A DNA stretch of 7,822 bases from positions 1 to 7,822 of the forward strand of contig WFOZ01000871.1 of NCBI GenBank assembly GCA_015487825.1. The letters run 5' to 3'. The notes under the pieces are model-generated. The model was not told where the DNA came from and made no database searches. It was given only the letters and a program-made list of their open reading frames with translations. Source of the DNA: Planctomycetaceae bacterium (GTDB lineage Bacteria; Planctomycetota; Planctomycetia; Planctomycetales; Planctomycetaceae). Position numbers and translations under genes: made by a program. How positions within the stretch are numbered: position 1 is the stretch's first letter; each line of letters begins with the position of its first letter. Positions 1 to 6,430 of this stretch are shown here, piece by piece.

Positions 1-58
1 ACCAGCAGACTTGCTATTCAATCAAAATGTAACATAAAATTCCACTCACAAAACACCC

Positions 59-88
59 CCTGTTTGGTTCCGGCTACGCCGGGTTAGG
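59..88 (+). repeat. Intergenic hairpin repeat, copy 1
   Basis: This 30-base unit shares its first 15 bases (CCTGTTTGGTTCCGG) and most of its tail with the unit at 231-260. It folds into a perfect 5-bp hairpin, CCGGC (70-74), loop TAC, GCCGG (78-82). The loop sequence differs between copies while the stem is kept, so the structure, not the exact sequence, appears conserved. A partial third copy, TTGGTTACGGCTAC at 162-175, matches 13 of 14 bases of 64-77 but has lost the second stem arm. No protein is encoded here. I infer a dispersed intergenic repeat family; the function is unknown. There is no T-tract after the stem, so it is not an ordinary intrinsic terminator. Confidence 0.6.
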
Positions 89-230
89 TAATGCTGTAGA
101 GTATGAACCGCAACAACAATAACCGCGGCTATCGCCTTGCGAAATCTTCTGAGGTTCTATATTGGTTACGGCTACCAGAATGAACCAGACGTGCCGGGAC
201 CTTCGTGTCTATGTGGTTTTCTTATATTTT

Positions 231-260
231 CCTGTTTGGTTCCGGTTTGTCCGGATTAGT
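231..260 (+). repeat. Intergenic hairpin repeat, copy 2, just upstream of the glycosidase-like gene
   Basis: This is the second copy of the unit at 59-88. The first 15 bases are identical, then the hairpin is TCCGG (241-245), loop TTTGT, CCGGA (251-255), again a perfect 5-bp stem but with a different loop. It ends about 25 bases before the ATG at 286, so it would lie in the 5' leader of that gene if transcription starts upstream. TATATT at 223-228 resembles a -10 box and sits directly before the repeat, but I see no convincing -35 partner. A role in the mRNA leader is possible but inferred only. Confidence 0.6.
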
Positions 261-285
261 TTGAACAAAGAAATACTCCTGGGTT

Positions 286-2472
286 ATGTCGATAGAAATA
301 AATAGAACAAAGCAATTCATCGTATCCTTTTTTTCTCGTACAGCATTGGGAATTGTTGTTGTGCTGCTTTGGACGCAACAAACAACTGCTGAAGAGAAAG
401 CGAATTATGTTCTTCCTGAATTCATTGTTCCGGGACAGGAAAAGCAGATGGCAAGTCTGCAGGATTTGTTTGCCCGGCACCATTCTCCCCACACGCAATG
501 CACACTCTGGGACGCCTGGTTGCCGATGTCCATTCTTTGGCCTGCTATCGGCGAAGACCATTCTGCTCAGACAATGCGAGATTATTATCGAAAGGTTTTT
601 CTAAACAGATTCATTGATGCACAAGGCTATGTCACAATGGATCAGCACATGGGCCTGGCTCATCCGAATGGCTGGCCTTTTCCGACCTGGAGACAAGCCG
701 GTGGAGCAGGCTGGCACTTTACTCACGAAAAGGATCACTATGCTAAGTTCCTGGGAGTTCCCCTGGCCACTCTCAAAGGCTGGAAGCTGGAAGGGATCCA
801 ACCGCAGGGGCTCGATAAACTGCAGGGATTGAAATTAAAGCTCACACAACCTCGCGCAGTGCTGACATCCCCCGTCTGCAATGCAAAATCGTTCGTTTCT
901 CCTTTCATCGTTTTACAATGGGATCACGAGCGACTTCCTGCTGATGCAAAGCCGGTTCTGGAGTGGACCACAACCACTTCCCCCGAATTTAATAAAACCC
1001 GGCAGGTCGCTATTAAAGCTGAAATGACCAGTAAAAAAAAGAACGGCCTCTCATTCACGGCTATTCCCGTTCATCAACATCCGCTCTGGAAAGGAACCAT
1101 CAGGCAGTTACGCATAAAATGGAATAATCCTTCCGCTACTGAGCTGACTTTTCGAGCGATGCACACTGCCATTGATACCAGACACCCGATCACAAATATT
1201 TTGTTTGTGCAGGGATCGATAGATTACTTCAACTGGACAGCCGATATCGATTTTCTCCAAAACAATATTTTACGAATGCGTAGTGCAATGAAATACGCAT
1301 TGGATGAATTTTCCGTTAAGGAACATGGTTGTATTCTTGTCCCCTGGGTTGGTCATAACGGGAAACAGGGGTTTGATGTTTCTTCGAATGGCACCAAAAC
1401 TATTTATTATGGTCAGGGAGTCGGAAACAATTATTGGGATCTACTCCCCTTTGGGCATCGGGATTGTCTGGCCACAATTTATCTGTTTGATGCCCTGAAT
1501 CGGTTTGCGAAAATCGAAACGGAAATTGCAAATCACCCGGAATGGAAAATTACTGCCCCCCATCAGGAATATTCATCAACTAAGCTGAGCGATCTGGCTG
1601 CAAATGTTCGTAATAAATCGACTCAGCTATTCTGGAACTCCGAGTCAAAACGCTTCATTGCCTGCATTGACAGTGATGGGGTTAAACATGATTACGGTTT
1701 TACCTTCCTCAACCTGGAAGCAATTTCTTATGGATTCGCAACCGACCGGCAAGCTCAGGAAATAATGAGCTGGATTGATGGCAAGCGGATTATCAAAGGA
1801 GATACATCGCAGGGAGACGACATCTACCACTGGAAATTTGCACCGCGTGCGACCACAAAACGAAATGTGGAATGGTATGTCTGGGCATGGTTGAATCCCG
1901 AGCATAATCCCTGGGGAGGACAAGTTCAGGATGGTGGTGCAGTTCTCGGTTTTTCTTATTTTGACATGATGGCAAGACTTAAAACAAACGGACCCGATGA
2001 CACCTGGCAACGGATGCAGGCAATTCTTACCTGGTACGATAAAGTACAAAAACAGGGAGGCTACCGTGCCTATTATTCAAAACCGGGACGAGGGACTCTT
2101 CAGGGTGGGGGCACAGCCGGGGGACTTGGAATAGACCAGGAATTTCTGGAATCTGTTCTTGTTCCTCAAACGATGCTCTACGGTTTCCTCGGTTTTAAGC
2201 CGATCCCTGATGGATTTTCCATCAATCCGCAACTGCCGACCGCCTGGCCTTCACTCACAATTACACGAATACATGTGCAGGATCATGTAGTGAAAATTAC
2301 CGCAAGTAAAGACAAAATTGAAATTGAAGCAGAGCGAATTGGTCAACACCGTTTGAACGTCTTGCTTCCAAAAGGAAACTGGTCTGTTCTATCAGGGCCG
2401 GCTACAATCAAAAAACAGCGAATGAAAATAAAGTTCAGTCCTGCGAAAAAAGTCACAGTGATTGCTCAGTAA
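286..2472 (+). CDS. Secreted six-hairpin glycosidase-like protein (GH65/GH78-type fold)
   Basis: This encodes a 728-residue exported protein. Residues 1-35 form a signal peptide: a basic n-region, a hydrophobic stretch ALGIVVVLLW at 20-29, and a likely cut after TTA at 33-35. The body (about 60-635) is rich in Trp and aromatic residues and resembles six-hairpin (alpha/alpha-barrel) glycosidases: NNYWDLLPFG at 381-390, EWYVWAWLNP at 529-538, QDGG at 548-551 and GIDQEFLES at 615-623. A short beta-rich C-terminal part (about 636-728) with GFKPIPDGFSINPQLPTAWP resembles the C-terminal domain of GH65 proteins. A middle section (about 180-300) looks like an inserted beta domain. Acidic residues D385, D549, D617 and E619 are candidate catalytic residues, but I cannot assign them or the substrate. 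An in-frame stop at 262-264, with no alternative start codon between it and 286, leaves ATG 286 as the first usable start. No Shine-Dalgarno is visible. The next gene follows after 102 bp and also encodes an exported protein. Confidence 0.8.
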   Translation: MSIEINRTKQFIVSFFSRTALGIVVVLLWTQQTTAEEKANYVLPEFIVPGQEKQMASLQDLFARHHSPHTQCTLWDAWLPMSILWPAIGEDHSAQTMRDYYRKVFLNRFIDAQGYVTMDQHMGLAHPNGWPFPTWRQAGGAGWHFTHEKDHYAKFLGVPLATLKGWKLEGIQPQGLDKLQGLKLKLTQPRAVLTSPVCNAKSFVSPFIVLQWDHERLPADAKPVLEWTTTTSPEFNKTRQVAIKAEMTSKKKNGLSFTAIPVHQHPLWKGTIRQLRIKWNNPSATELTFRAMHTAIDTRHPITNILFVQGSIDYFNWTADIDFLQNNILRMRSAMKYALDEFSVKEHGCILVPWVGHNGKQGFDVSSNGTKTIYYGQGVGNNYWDLLPFGHRDCLATIYLFDALNRFAKIETEIANHPEWKITAPHQEYSSTKLSDLAANVRNKSTQLFWNSESKRFIACIDSDGVKHDYGFTFLNLEAISYGFATDRQAQEIMSWIDGKRIIKGDTSQGDDIYHWKFAPRATTKRNVEWYVWAWLNPEHNPWGGQVQDGGAVLGFSYFDMMARLKTNGPDDTWQRMQAILTWYDKVQKQGGYRAYYSKPGRGTLQGGGTAGGLGIDQEFLESVLVPQTMLYGFLGFKPIPDGFSINPQLPTAWPSLTITRIHVQDHVVKITASKDKIEIEAERIGQHRLNVLLPKGNWSVLSGPATIKKQRMKIKFSPAKKVTVIAQ

Positions 2473-2564
2473 CGGGCAGAAAGGTTCATGTTCTGATACA
2501 GTCGTGCATTGCCGGACTATTTCTTTGTCGGATTAACAGTTTCTATATACGAGCAGTTCCCCAT

Positions 2565-2569
2565 AGGAG
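2565..2569 (+). promoter_or_regulatory. Ribosome-binding site AGGAG that fixes the start of the beta-propeller gene
   Basis: AGGAG lies 5 bases before the ATG at 2575. The reading frame is open further upstream to a TTG at 2509, but that extension would put 22 residues (including GLTVSIYEQF) ahead of what is otherwise a clean signal peptide. The site therefore supports ATG 2575 as the true start. Confidence 0.75.
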
Positions 2570-2574
2570 TTGAG

Positions 2575-3873
2575 ATGCAAACCGGAAGAGCCGCTGCTGC
2601 TTTATTTTTCACTCTTTGTTTTGCTTTCCCTCTTTTTGCGGAAGACTGGCCCGCATGGAGAGGCTCTCAGCGGAACGACTACTCAAAAGAAAGTTCCGGC
2701 TGGGAACAGGGCGTCTGGCCACTCAGGAAAAAAATGTGGCAGTATGCAGCCGGGGAAGGAAGCTCGTCTCCTGTCGTTGCAGCGGGAAAACTGTACGTAC
2801 TTGGTTGGCGAGATGAACAGGATCTGCTTAGCTGTCTTGATGCTGTTTCGGGAAAGAAAATCTGGGAGAAAAAATATCCCTGCCCCCGGTATGGGCGACT
2901 TAGTAAAGGGGATAAAAGTATTTATTCCGGTCCCAGTTCGACACCCGAATACGATAAGCAGACTCATTTTCTTTATACGTTAAGTACCGACGGAGATCTG
3001 ATTTGCTGGAATACTCAACAGAACGGGAAGCAGGTCTGGGCCTTAAACCTGCACGAAAAATATTCAGTTCAGCAGCGTCCCAAAGTTGGAAGGAGTGGAC
3101 ATCGAGACTACGGTTATACTTCTTCTCCTTTGGTCATCAAGGAAGCGTTGATTGTTGAAGCAGGAGCAACTCAAGGGTCGATTATTGCGTTTGATAAACG
3201 GACCGGTCAGGAACTGTGGCGTTCAGAGTCAGACTCACCAGCTGGTCACAGTGGTGGTCCGGTGCCAATTACTATTGAAGGTATTGCCTGCCTGGCGGTG
3301 CTGAATCATGATGGCTTGCTGGTAATTCGTGCTGATGGAAAACAGGCCGGTAATACAGTGGCCGCCTGGCCCTGGATAACGAACTATTCTAATAATATTG
3401 CCACCGCTGCGGTGCATGGCAATTCTGTTTTAATTACTTCCGCCTACAACCAGTATAAAATAGCCCGTTTCGATATTTCACTGAGTGAAATCAAGTTAGT
3501 CTGGGAGCAGGCTCAGGCTTCAAAAGTCTGCTCGCCGATCATTCACCAGGGAGCGGTGTACTGGGCCTGGCATCAGGTGAACTGTCTGGATTTCGAAACA
3601 GGAAAACGGCATTGGTCAGGCGGAAAAACCGGCGAGCCCGGTTCGATGATCCTTACAGCAGATGAACGTCTCATCGTCTGGTCAAAACGAGGAACATTAA
3701 GCCTTGTGGAAACCAGGAAGCGGTCCCCCGGTGAATATAAAGAACTCGCCTCTCAGGAACTTCTCGCAGACAGCGATGCCTGGCCTCACGTTGTAATTGC
3801 CAACGGTTTTTTATATGCGAAAAACCGTTCCGGAGAAACGGTCTGCTATCAGATCGGTCACGTTAGACCGTGA
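2575..3873 (+). CDS. Secreted PQQ-like beta-propeller repeat protein
   Basis: This encodes 432 residues with a signal peptide (1-22; hydrophobic AAAALFFTLCFAFPLF, cut before EDW). The mature protein opens with DWPAWRG at 24-30, a signature I associate with planctomycete outer-membrane-type PQQ-binding-like beta-propeller proteins. Blade motifs of the form xxD-xTGKxxW are visible: CLDAVSGKKIW (87-97), CWNTQQNGKQVW (144-155), AFDKRTGQELW (205-215) and CLDFETGKRHW (337-347). Other blades are more diverged. The fold is a WD40/quinoprotein-like propeller. The family name does not mean a PQQ cofactor is bound, and no dehydrogenase active site is evident. Function is unknown; these proteins often act as periplasmic scaffolds or as accessory proteins for carbohydrate use. 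It lies 102 bp after the glycosidase-like gene, so co-transcription is possible. The last 11 bases overlap the end of the convergent amidotransferase gene. Confidence 0.85.
   Translation: MQTGRAAAALFFTLCFAFPLFAEDWPAWRGSQRNDYSKESSGWEQGVWPLRKKMWQYAAGEGSSSPVVAAGKLYVLGWRDEQDLLSCLDAVSGKKIWEKKYPCPRYGRLSKGDKSIYSGPSSTPEYDKQTHFLYTLSTDGDLICWNTQQNGKQVWALNLHEKYSVQQRPKVGRSGHRDYGYTSSPLVIKEALIVEAGATQGSIIAFDKRTGQELWRSESDSPAGHSGGPVPITIEGIACLAVLNHDGLLVIRADGKQAGNTVAAWPWITNYSNNIATAAVHGNSVLITSAYNQYKIARFDISLSEIKLVWEQAQASKVCSPIIHQGAVYWAWHQVNCLDFETGKRHWSGGKTGEPGSMILTADERLIVWSKRGTLSLVETRKRSPGEYKELASQELLADSDAWPHVVIANGFLYAKNRSGETVCYQIGHVRP
3820..3842 (-). terminator. Likely intrinsic terminator of the exbB-exbD-exbD-pabA unit
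   Basis: Read on the - strand, ACCGTTTC (3842-3835), loop TCC, GGAACGGT (3831-3824) forms an 8-bp stem with one T-G wobble, followed by TTTT (3823-3820). It begins 20 bases after the amidotransferase stop codon at 3863-3865. It lies wholly inside the 3' coding end of the convergent beta-propeller gene. Stem, short loop and T-run fit a Rho-independent terminator; the T-run is short, so its strength is uncertain. Confidence 0.6.
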
Positions 3874-4444
3874 GAAAGTTTTCCAGCAATTGGATTCCGG
3901 CTTTGGTTAAAAAACTTTCGGGATGAAACTGAACGCCGTAGATGGGGAATTCGCGGTGTTTTAGTCCCATTAGTTCGGCAGGATGATCCTCATCAGCCGA
4001 CCAGGCGGTTGGAAGCAGGCAAGCGGGCAGCGATTCTTCCGGCACAATTAAACTGTGATACCGCGTAGCAATGGCAGGGTTTTCAATCCCTTTGAATAAA
4101 CCTTGTTCATCGTGTCGCACGCAAGAGACTTTGCCATGCATTAAACGATCTGCTCGAACGACTTGTGCGCCGTACACATCGGCAATCGATTGATGCCCCA
4201 GGCAGACACCCAGTAGCGGTTTTTCCGGACCGAATCTGCGAATCACATCGCACGACAATCCGGCTTCTCTGGGAGTGCACGGCCCGGGGGAAATAATGAT
4301 TCGCTCTGGATTAAGTTCTGCAATTTCTTCCAGCGTAACCTGATCGTTCCTGGCAACGACAATCTCCAGAGCAGGGTCAATCTCTCCCAACCGTTGAACG
4401 AGGTTGTAAGTAAAAGAATCGTAATTGTCGAGGACAAATATCAT
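3863..4444 (-). CDS. pabA: Glutamine amidotransferase, anthranilate/aminodeoxychorismate synthase component II (PabA/TrpG)
   Basis: This encodes a 193-residue class I glutamine amidotransferase close in length and sequence to E. coli PabA as I remember it. It opens with MIFVLDNYDSFTYNL, has the oxyanion-strand motif ISPGPCTPREAG (51-62), the nucleophile elbow GVCLGHQ with Cys81, the MHGK segment (102-105), RYHSL (128-132) and the QFHPES motif carrying His174 and Glu176. The catalytic triad is complete, so it should release ammonia from glutamine for a chorismate-using partner (TrpE or PabB), in tryptophan or folate synthesis. That partner is not in the window, and sequence alone does not separate PabA from TrpG; many bacteria use one protein for both. 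ATG 4444 lies 23 bp after the exbD-2 stop, with only a weak GGA upstream, suggesting read-through from that operon. The 3' end overlaps the convergent beta-propeller gene by 11 bp. Confidence 0.93.
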   Translation of the reverse strand: MIFVLDNYDSFTYNLVQRLGEIDPALEIVVARNDQVTLEEIAELNPERIIISPGPCTPREAGLSCDVIRRFGPEKPLLGVCLGHQSIADVYGAQVVRADRLMHGKVSCVRHDEQGLFKGIENPAIATRYHSLIVPEESLPACLLPTAWSADEDHPAELMGLKHREFPIYGVQFHPESFLTKAGIQLLENFLTV

Positions 4445-4467
4445 AAAGCAAGTCCGATGTTAATCGC

Positions 4468-4968
4468 CTAACCTTCAGGGCGTCTGGGGGGAGCGAATTT
4501 TACTTTCTCGACATAGCGAATAACCTGACCGCTTTGCGGAGAAACATAGCCGGTGCAGGCAGAGACGGCTGAAATGACGAAACGATAATGCAGGTTGTAG
4601 TCTGCGTCTATTTCCACCTCTAATTCATCTGCAAAAGGATTATCCCGCCGACCGACCAGATTCCCTATTTCTGCATTGAGTCGATCAAAGGCCAGCCCAT
4701 CACTTCCGAGTTGTCTTTGATTCATCTGGACCCCTGAAAGCGAACCGTCTTCGTTGGCAATCAATCGGACTTTAATCGGCGGAGGAGTAATATCCGGACT
4801 TTCGGTGGCCTGCTGCCCGATTGGCATGTTGATGTTGAAATCTCCTTCAATCGGGATAATCTTCAACGTGAGCATGAAGAAGATCAACAATTGAAAGACA
4901 ACATCAATCATCGGAGCCATCTGGGCTTCGATTTTTGTTGCAGAAATTCTTGATTTGCGTATTCGCAT
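4468..4968 (-). CDS. exbD: ExbD/TolR-type biopolymer transport protein, second copy
   Basis: This encodes 166 residues: a short basic cytoplasmic N-terminus, one membrane segment MIDVVFQLLIFFMLTLKI (about 20-37) with the family's key proton-pathway aspartate at Asp22, and a periplasmic domain. The MAPMID entry to the helix is typical of ExbD/TolR. The periplasmic part carries VEIDADYNLHYRFVISAVSAC near 118-138, matching the usual ExbD fold, followed by a Pro/Arg-rich tail (KFAPPRRPEG). It should pair with ExbB in the inner membrane to couple proton flow to work across the envelope. The start ATG 4968 has TAAGG 7 bases upstream (4976-4980) and lies 15 bp after the exbD-1 stop. The two copies differ greatly outside the membrane segment, so this is an old duplication, probably forming heteromers or serving distinct partners. 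Confidence 0.9.
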   Translation of the reverse strand: MRIRKSRISATKIEAQMAPMIDVVFQLLIFFMLTLKIIPIEGDFNINMPIGQQATESPDITPPPIKVRLIANEDGSLSGVQMNQRQLGSDGLAFDRLNAEIGNLVGRRDNPFADELEVEIDADYNLHYRFVISAVSACTGYVSPQSGQVIRYVEKVKFAPPRRPEG

Positions 4969-4983
4969 AATAAAACCTTACCG

Positions 4984-5460
4984 CTATCTTATCAGTTGTT
5001 TGGCTCGCAGAGAAAACTTTTCAAATCCTGCTTCCTGGCACAGCTTGATCAGTTCCTGTACCAAACCGGTCGGTGTTTCAGAATCCGCTCGAATTTCGAT
5101 GACCATATCCTTATGGCCTCCCGGACCATACAATGCTTCTGCGACTCGCTTCTCTTCCTTCAGGCGTGGGCCATACTGAAGCACAGCTGTTTCCACATCT
5201 CCCTCGAAGACGTAAGGGGTCGAGTCTATTTTCTCTCCCTGGTTATCTCGCTTAAAACCAACATTGACAACAAGCACCTTCTCTCTGGAAGTAATTGGAG
5301 GACGGGCCAGTTGATCGCTGGGAAGTTTGACTCGTTCGTCCGCCTGTGTCTGCTCGAAGTTAGTCACCATCATAAAAAAGGCGATCAACTGGAAGACAAT
5401 GTCGATCATCGGAGTCATATCCGGTTCGATAACCGTAGATTCGTGCTGTTTATATCGCAC
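4984..5460 (-). CDS. exbD: ExbD/TolR-type biopolymer transport protein, first copy
   Basis: This encodes 158 residues with one membrane segment, MTPMIDIVFQLIAFFMMVTNF (15-35), carrying the proton-pathway Asp20, and a periplasmic domain ending in the classical ExbD pattern VIEIRADSETPTGLVQELI and then AGFEKFSLRA. An unusual, charged linker (about 58-110) including GYVFEGD-like and YGPGGHKD segments separates helix and domain. The start is GTG at 5460. AGGAG sits at 5469-5473, 8 bases upstream, which supports this start over any internal codon. It follows exbB after a 106-bp gap that holds competing hairpins, and is followed within 15 bp by the second exbD, so the two are almost certainly co-transcribed and translated together. 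Confidence 0.92.
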   Translation of the reverse strand: MRYKQHESTVIEPDMTPMIDIVFQLIAFFMMVTNFEQTQADERVKLPSDQLARPPITSREKVLVVNVGFKRDNQGEKIDSTPYVFEGDVETAVLQYGPRLKEEKRVAEALYGPGGHKDMVIEIRADSETPTGLVQELIKLCQEAGFEKFSLRAKQLIR

Positions 5461-5491
5461 CGACTTTTCTCCTGCTTAAACAGAATTAATG

Positions 5492-5546
5492 TGGCTGCAA
5501 CTGCATGCCGGTTACAGCCAATCTGTGATGTGCTGGCTGGTTTTTT
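5492..5546 (-). promoter_or_regulatory. Mutually exclusive hairpins between exbB and exbD-1
   Basis: Three short segments alternate: TGGCTG (5492-5497), CAGCCA (5515-5520) and TGGCTG (5534-5539). The middle one can pair with either neighbour. Pairing with the 5492 segment is extended by AAC (5499-5501) with GTT (5511-5513). Pairing with the 5534 segment leaves a 13-base loop. On the - strand the first-formed hairpin would be 5515-5539 and the second 5492-5520, ending 18 bases before the exbD-1 ribosome-binding site. No T-run follows on the - strand, so this is more likely an RNA-processing, stability or translation element than a terminator. On the + strand T6 follows (5541-5546), but no + gene precedes it. 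Confidence 0.35.
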
Positions 5547-5566
5547 GCCAAATTTTCAGACAACTG

Positions 5567-6415
5567 TTACGATTTACCCATTGGCAAACGCCCCATCAGG
5601 CCTTCACTGACCATACCAACTTCCAGCATGTAACGTGAAACCCGATTACGCAAAATGCTGTAAGCGACCATTGCCGGAATGGCCACAGCCAGACCTTCAA
5701 GTGTGGTAAACAAAGCGGTTGAAATACCGTCTGCCAGTTCCGATGGTTTGGGAGCAACGGTTGAGGTGGCGATTTTCTGGAAAGAGAGAATCATACCGTA
5801 AACAGTTCCCATCAGCCCGATCATCGGAGCAATCGAGGAAATAAGTGCCAGATAACTGAGACGGTGTTCATAGTTCATATTTTCCTCTTCGCCCAGTTCC
5901 TGCATACCTTCAATCGCAGAGGCATAACCACGATCAAGTCGTCCCATGCCGACTGCCAGAACGCGGGCAACAAGCGATTCGTCTGATTTGCATAAATCGT
6001 AGGCCCCTTTGTAATCCTTGGCTTCCAGTTTCTGCTGGTACGCATCAACAAAACTTTGCGGAATAAAGACATCTCTTTTGACCTGTAACACGTTCATCAT
6101 GACTAACGCAACCATGACAAAAGAGAGGACCAGCAGGATCGCCCCGAAGATCCCGGAAGCTTCGATCATCCAGGTCAGGAAACTTCTTTCTTTAGGAGCA
6201 TCTTCATCATCTGCGGGAGCGTCTTTTTTGGCAGGTGCAGCTGCCTCTTCTCCTGCGTCTTCATCGGCGGCAGCATCCTGTGCATAGGCATGCGAACCGG
6301 TTCCCCATGTTCCAGAGAGCATACCTCCGGCAATCAAACTCAGGCACATTACCAGCCAGAGGCTGAATCTTTTTGCGGCTGCCTGCTCCTTGTCGTTCAT
6401 CAATTTCACGTTCAT
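5567..6415 (-). CDS. exbB: ExbB/TolQ/MotA-family proton channel with signal peptide and acidic linker
   Basis: This encodes about 282 residues from ATG 6415 (287 if the upstream TTG at 6430 is used; numbering below follows the 287 form). A signal peptide (hydrophobic LWLVMCLSLIAGGMLSG, cut after AYA at 48-50) leads to an acidic Ala/Asp/Glu/Pro linker (51-81). Three membrane segments follow: about 94-114 (FGAILLVLSFVMVALVMMNV), 191-217 with APMIGLMGTVYGMI, and 236-261 with FTTLEGLAVAIPAM. The last two are the hallmark of the ExbB/TolQ/MotA family and form the proton pore with the ExbD aspartates; Thr209 and Thr243 match conserved pore threonines. The cytoplasmic part lies between segments 1 and 2. 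Start choice is uncertain: TTG 6430 has AGGA 9 bases upstream, ATG 6415 has GGGAGA too close, GTG 6409 has GGGAG at 7 bases, and ATG 6400 is also possible. All keep the signal peptide. Confidence 0.92.
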   Translation of the reverse strand: MNVKLMNDKEQAAAKRFSLWLVMCLSLIAGGMLSGTWGTGSHAYAQDAAADEDAGEEAAAPAKKDAPADDEDAPKERSFLTWMIEASGIFGAILLVLSFVMVALVMMNVLQVKRDVFIPQSFVDAYQQKLEAKDYKGAYDLCKSDESLVARVLAVGMGRLDRGYASAIEGMQELGEEENMNYEHRLSYLALISSIAPMIGLMGTVYGMILSFQKIATSTVAPKPSELADGISTALFTTLEGLAVAIPAMVAYSILRNRVSRYMLEVGMVSEGLMGRLPMGKS

Positions 6416-6430
6416 TCTCCCATCATGCAA

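Noticed and set aside
11..40. Promoter TTGCTA-18-TAAAAT
   Set aside because: It is a reasonable match but lies about 245 bases before the first gene, and nothing else supports it; it could equally be chance in A/T-rich DNA.
59..260. CRISPR array or tandem repeat
   Set aside because: There are only two good copies, 142 bases apart and diverged, so there is no regular spacer pattern.
1645..2049. 134-codon - strand open frame
   Set aside because: It is antisense to the well-supported glycosidase-like gene and has no domain or start signal.
2509..2574. TTG start giving a 22-residue N-terminal extension of the beta-propeller protein
   Set aside because: ATG 2575 has AGGAG at 5 bases and begins a clean signal peptide; the extension spoils it and has no ribosome-binding site.
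3789..3812. + strand intrinsic terminator (CGTTG/CAACG then T6)
   Set aside because: The 5-bp stem is weak and would end transcription about 60 bases before the stop codon of the same gene; more likely a by-product of the palindrome cluster.
5515..5546. + strand terminator with T6
   Set aside because: No + strand gene precedes it; both neighbours are on the - strand.
4996..5610. 204-codon + strand open frame
   Set aside because: It lies antisense across exbD-1 and the end of exbB, which have clear family motifs; the translation is Cys/Phe-rich with no recognisable domain.
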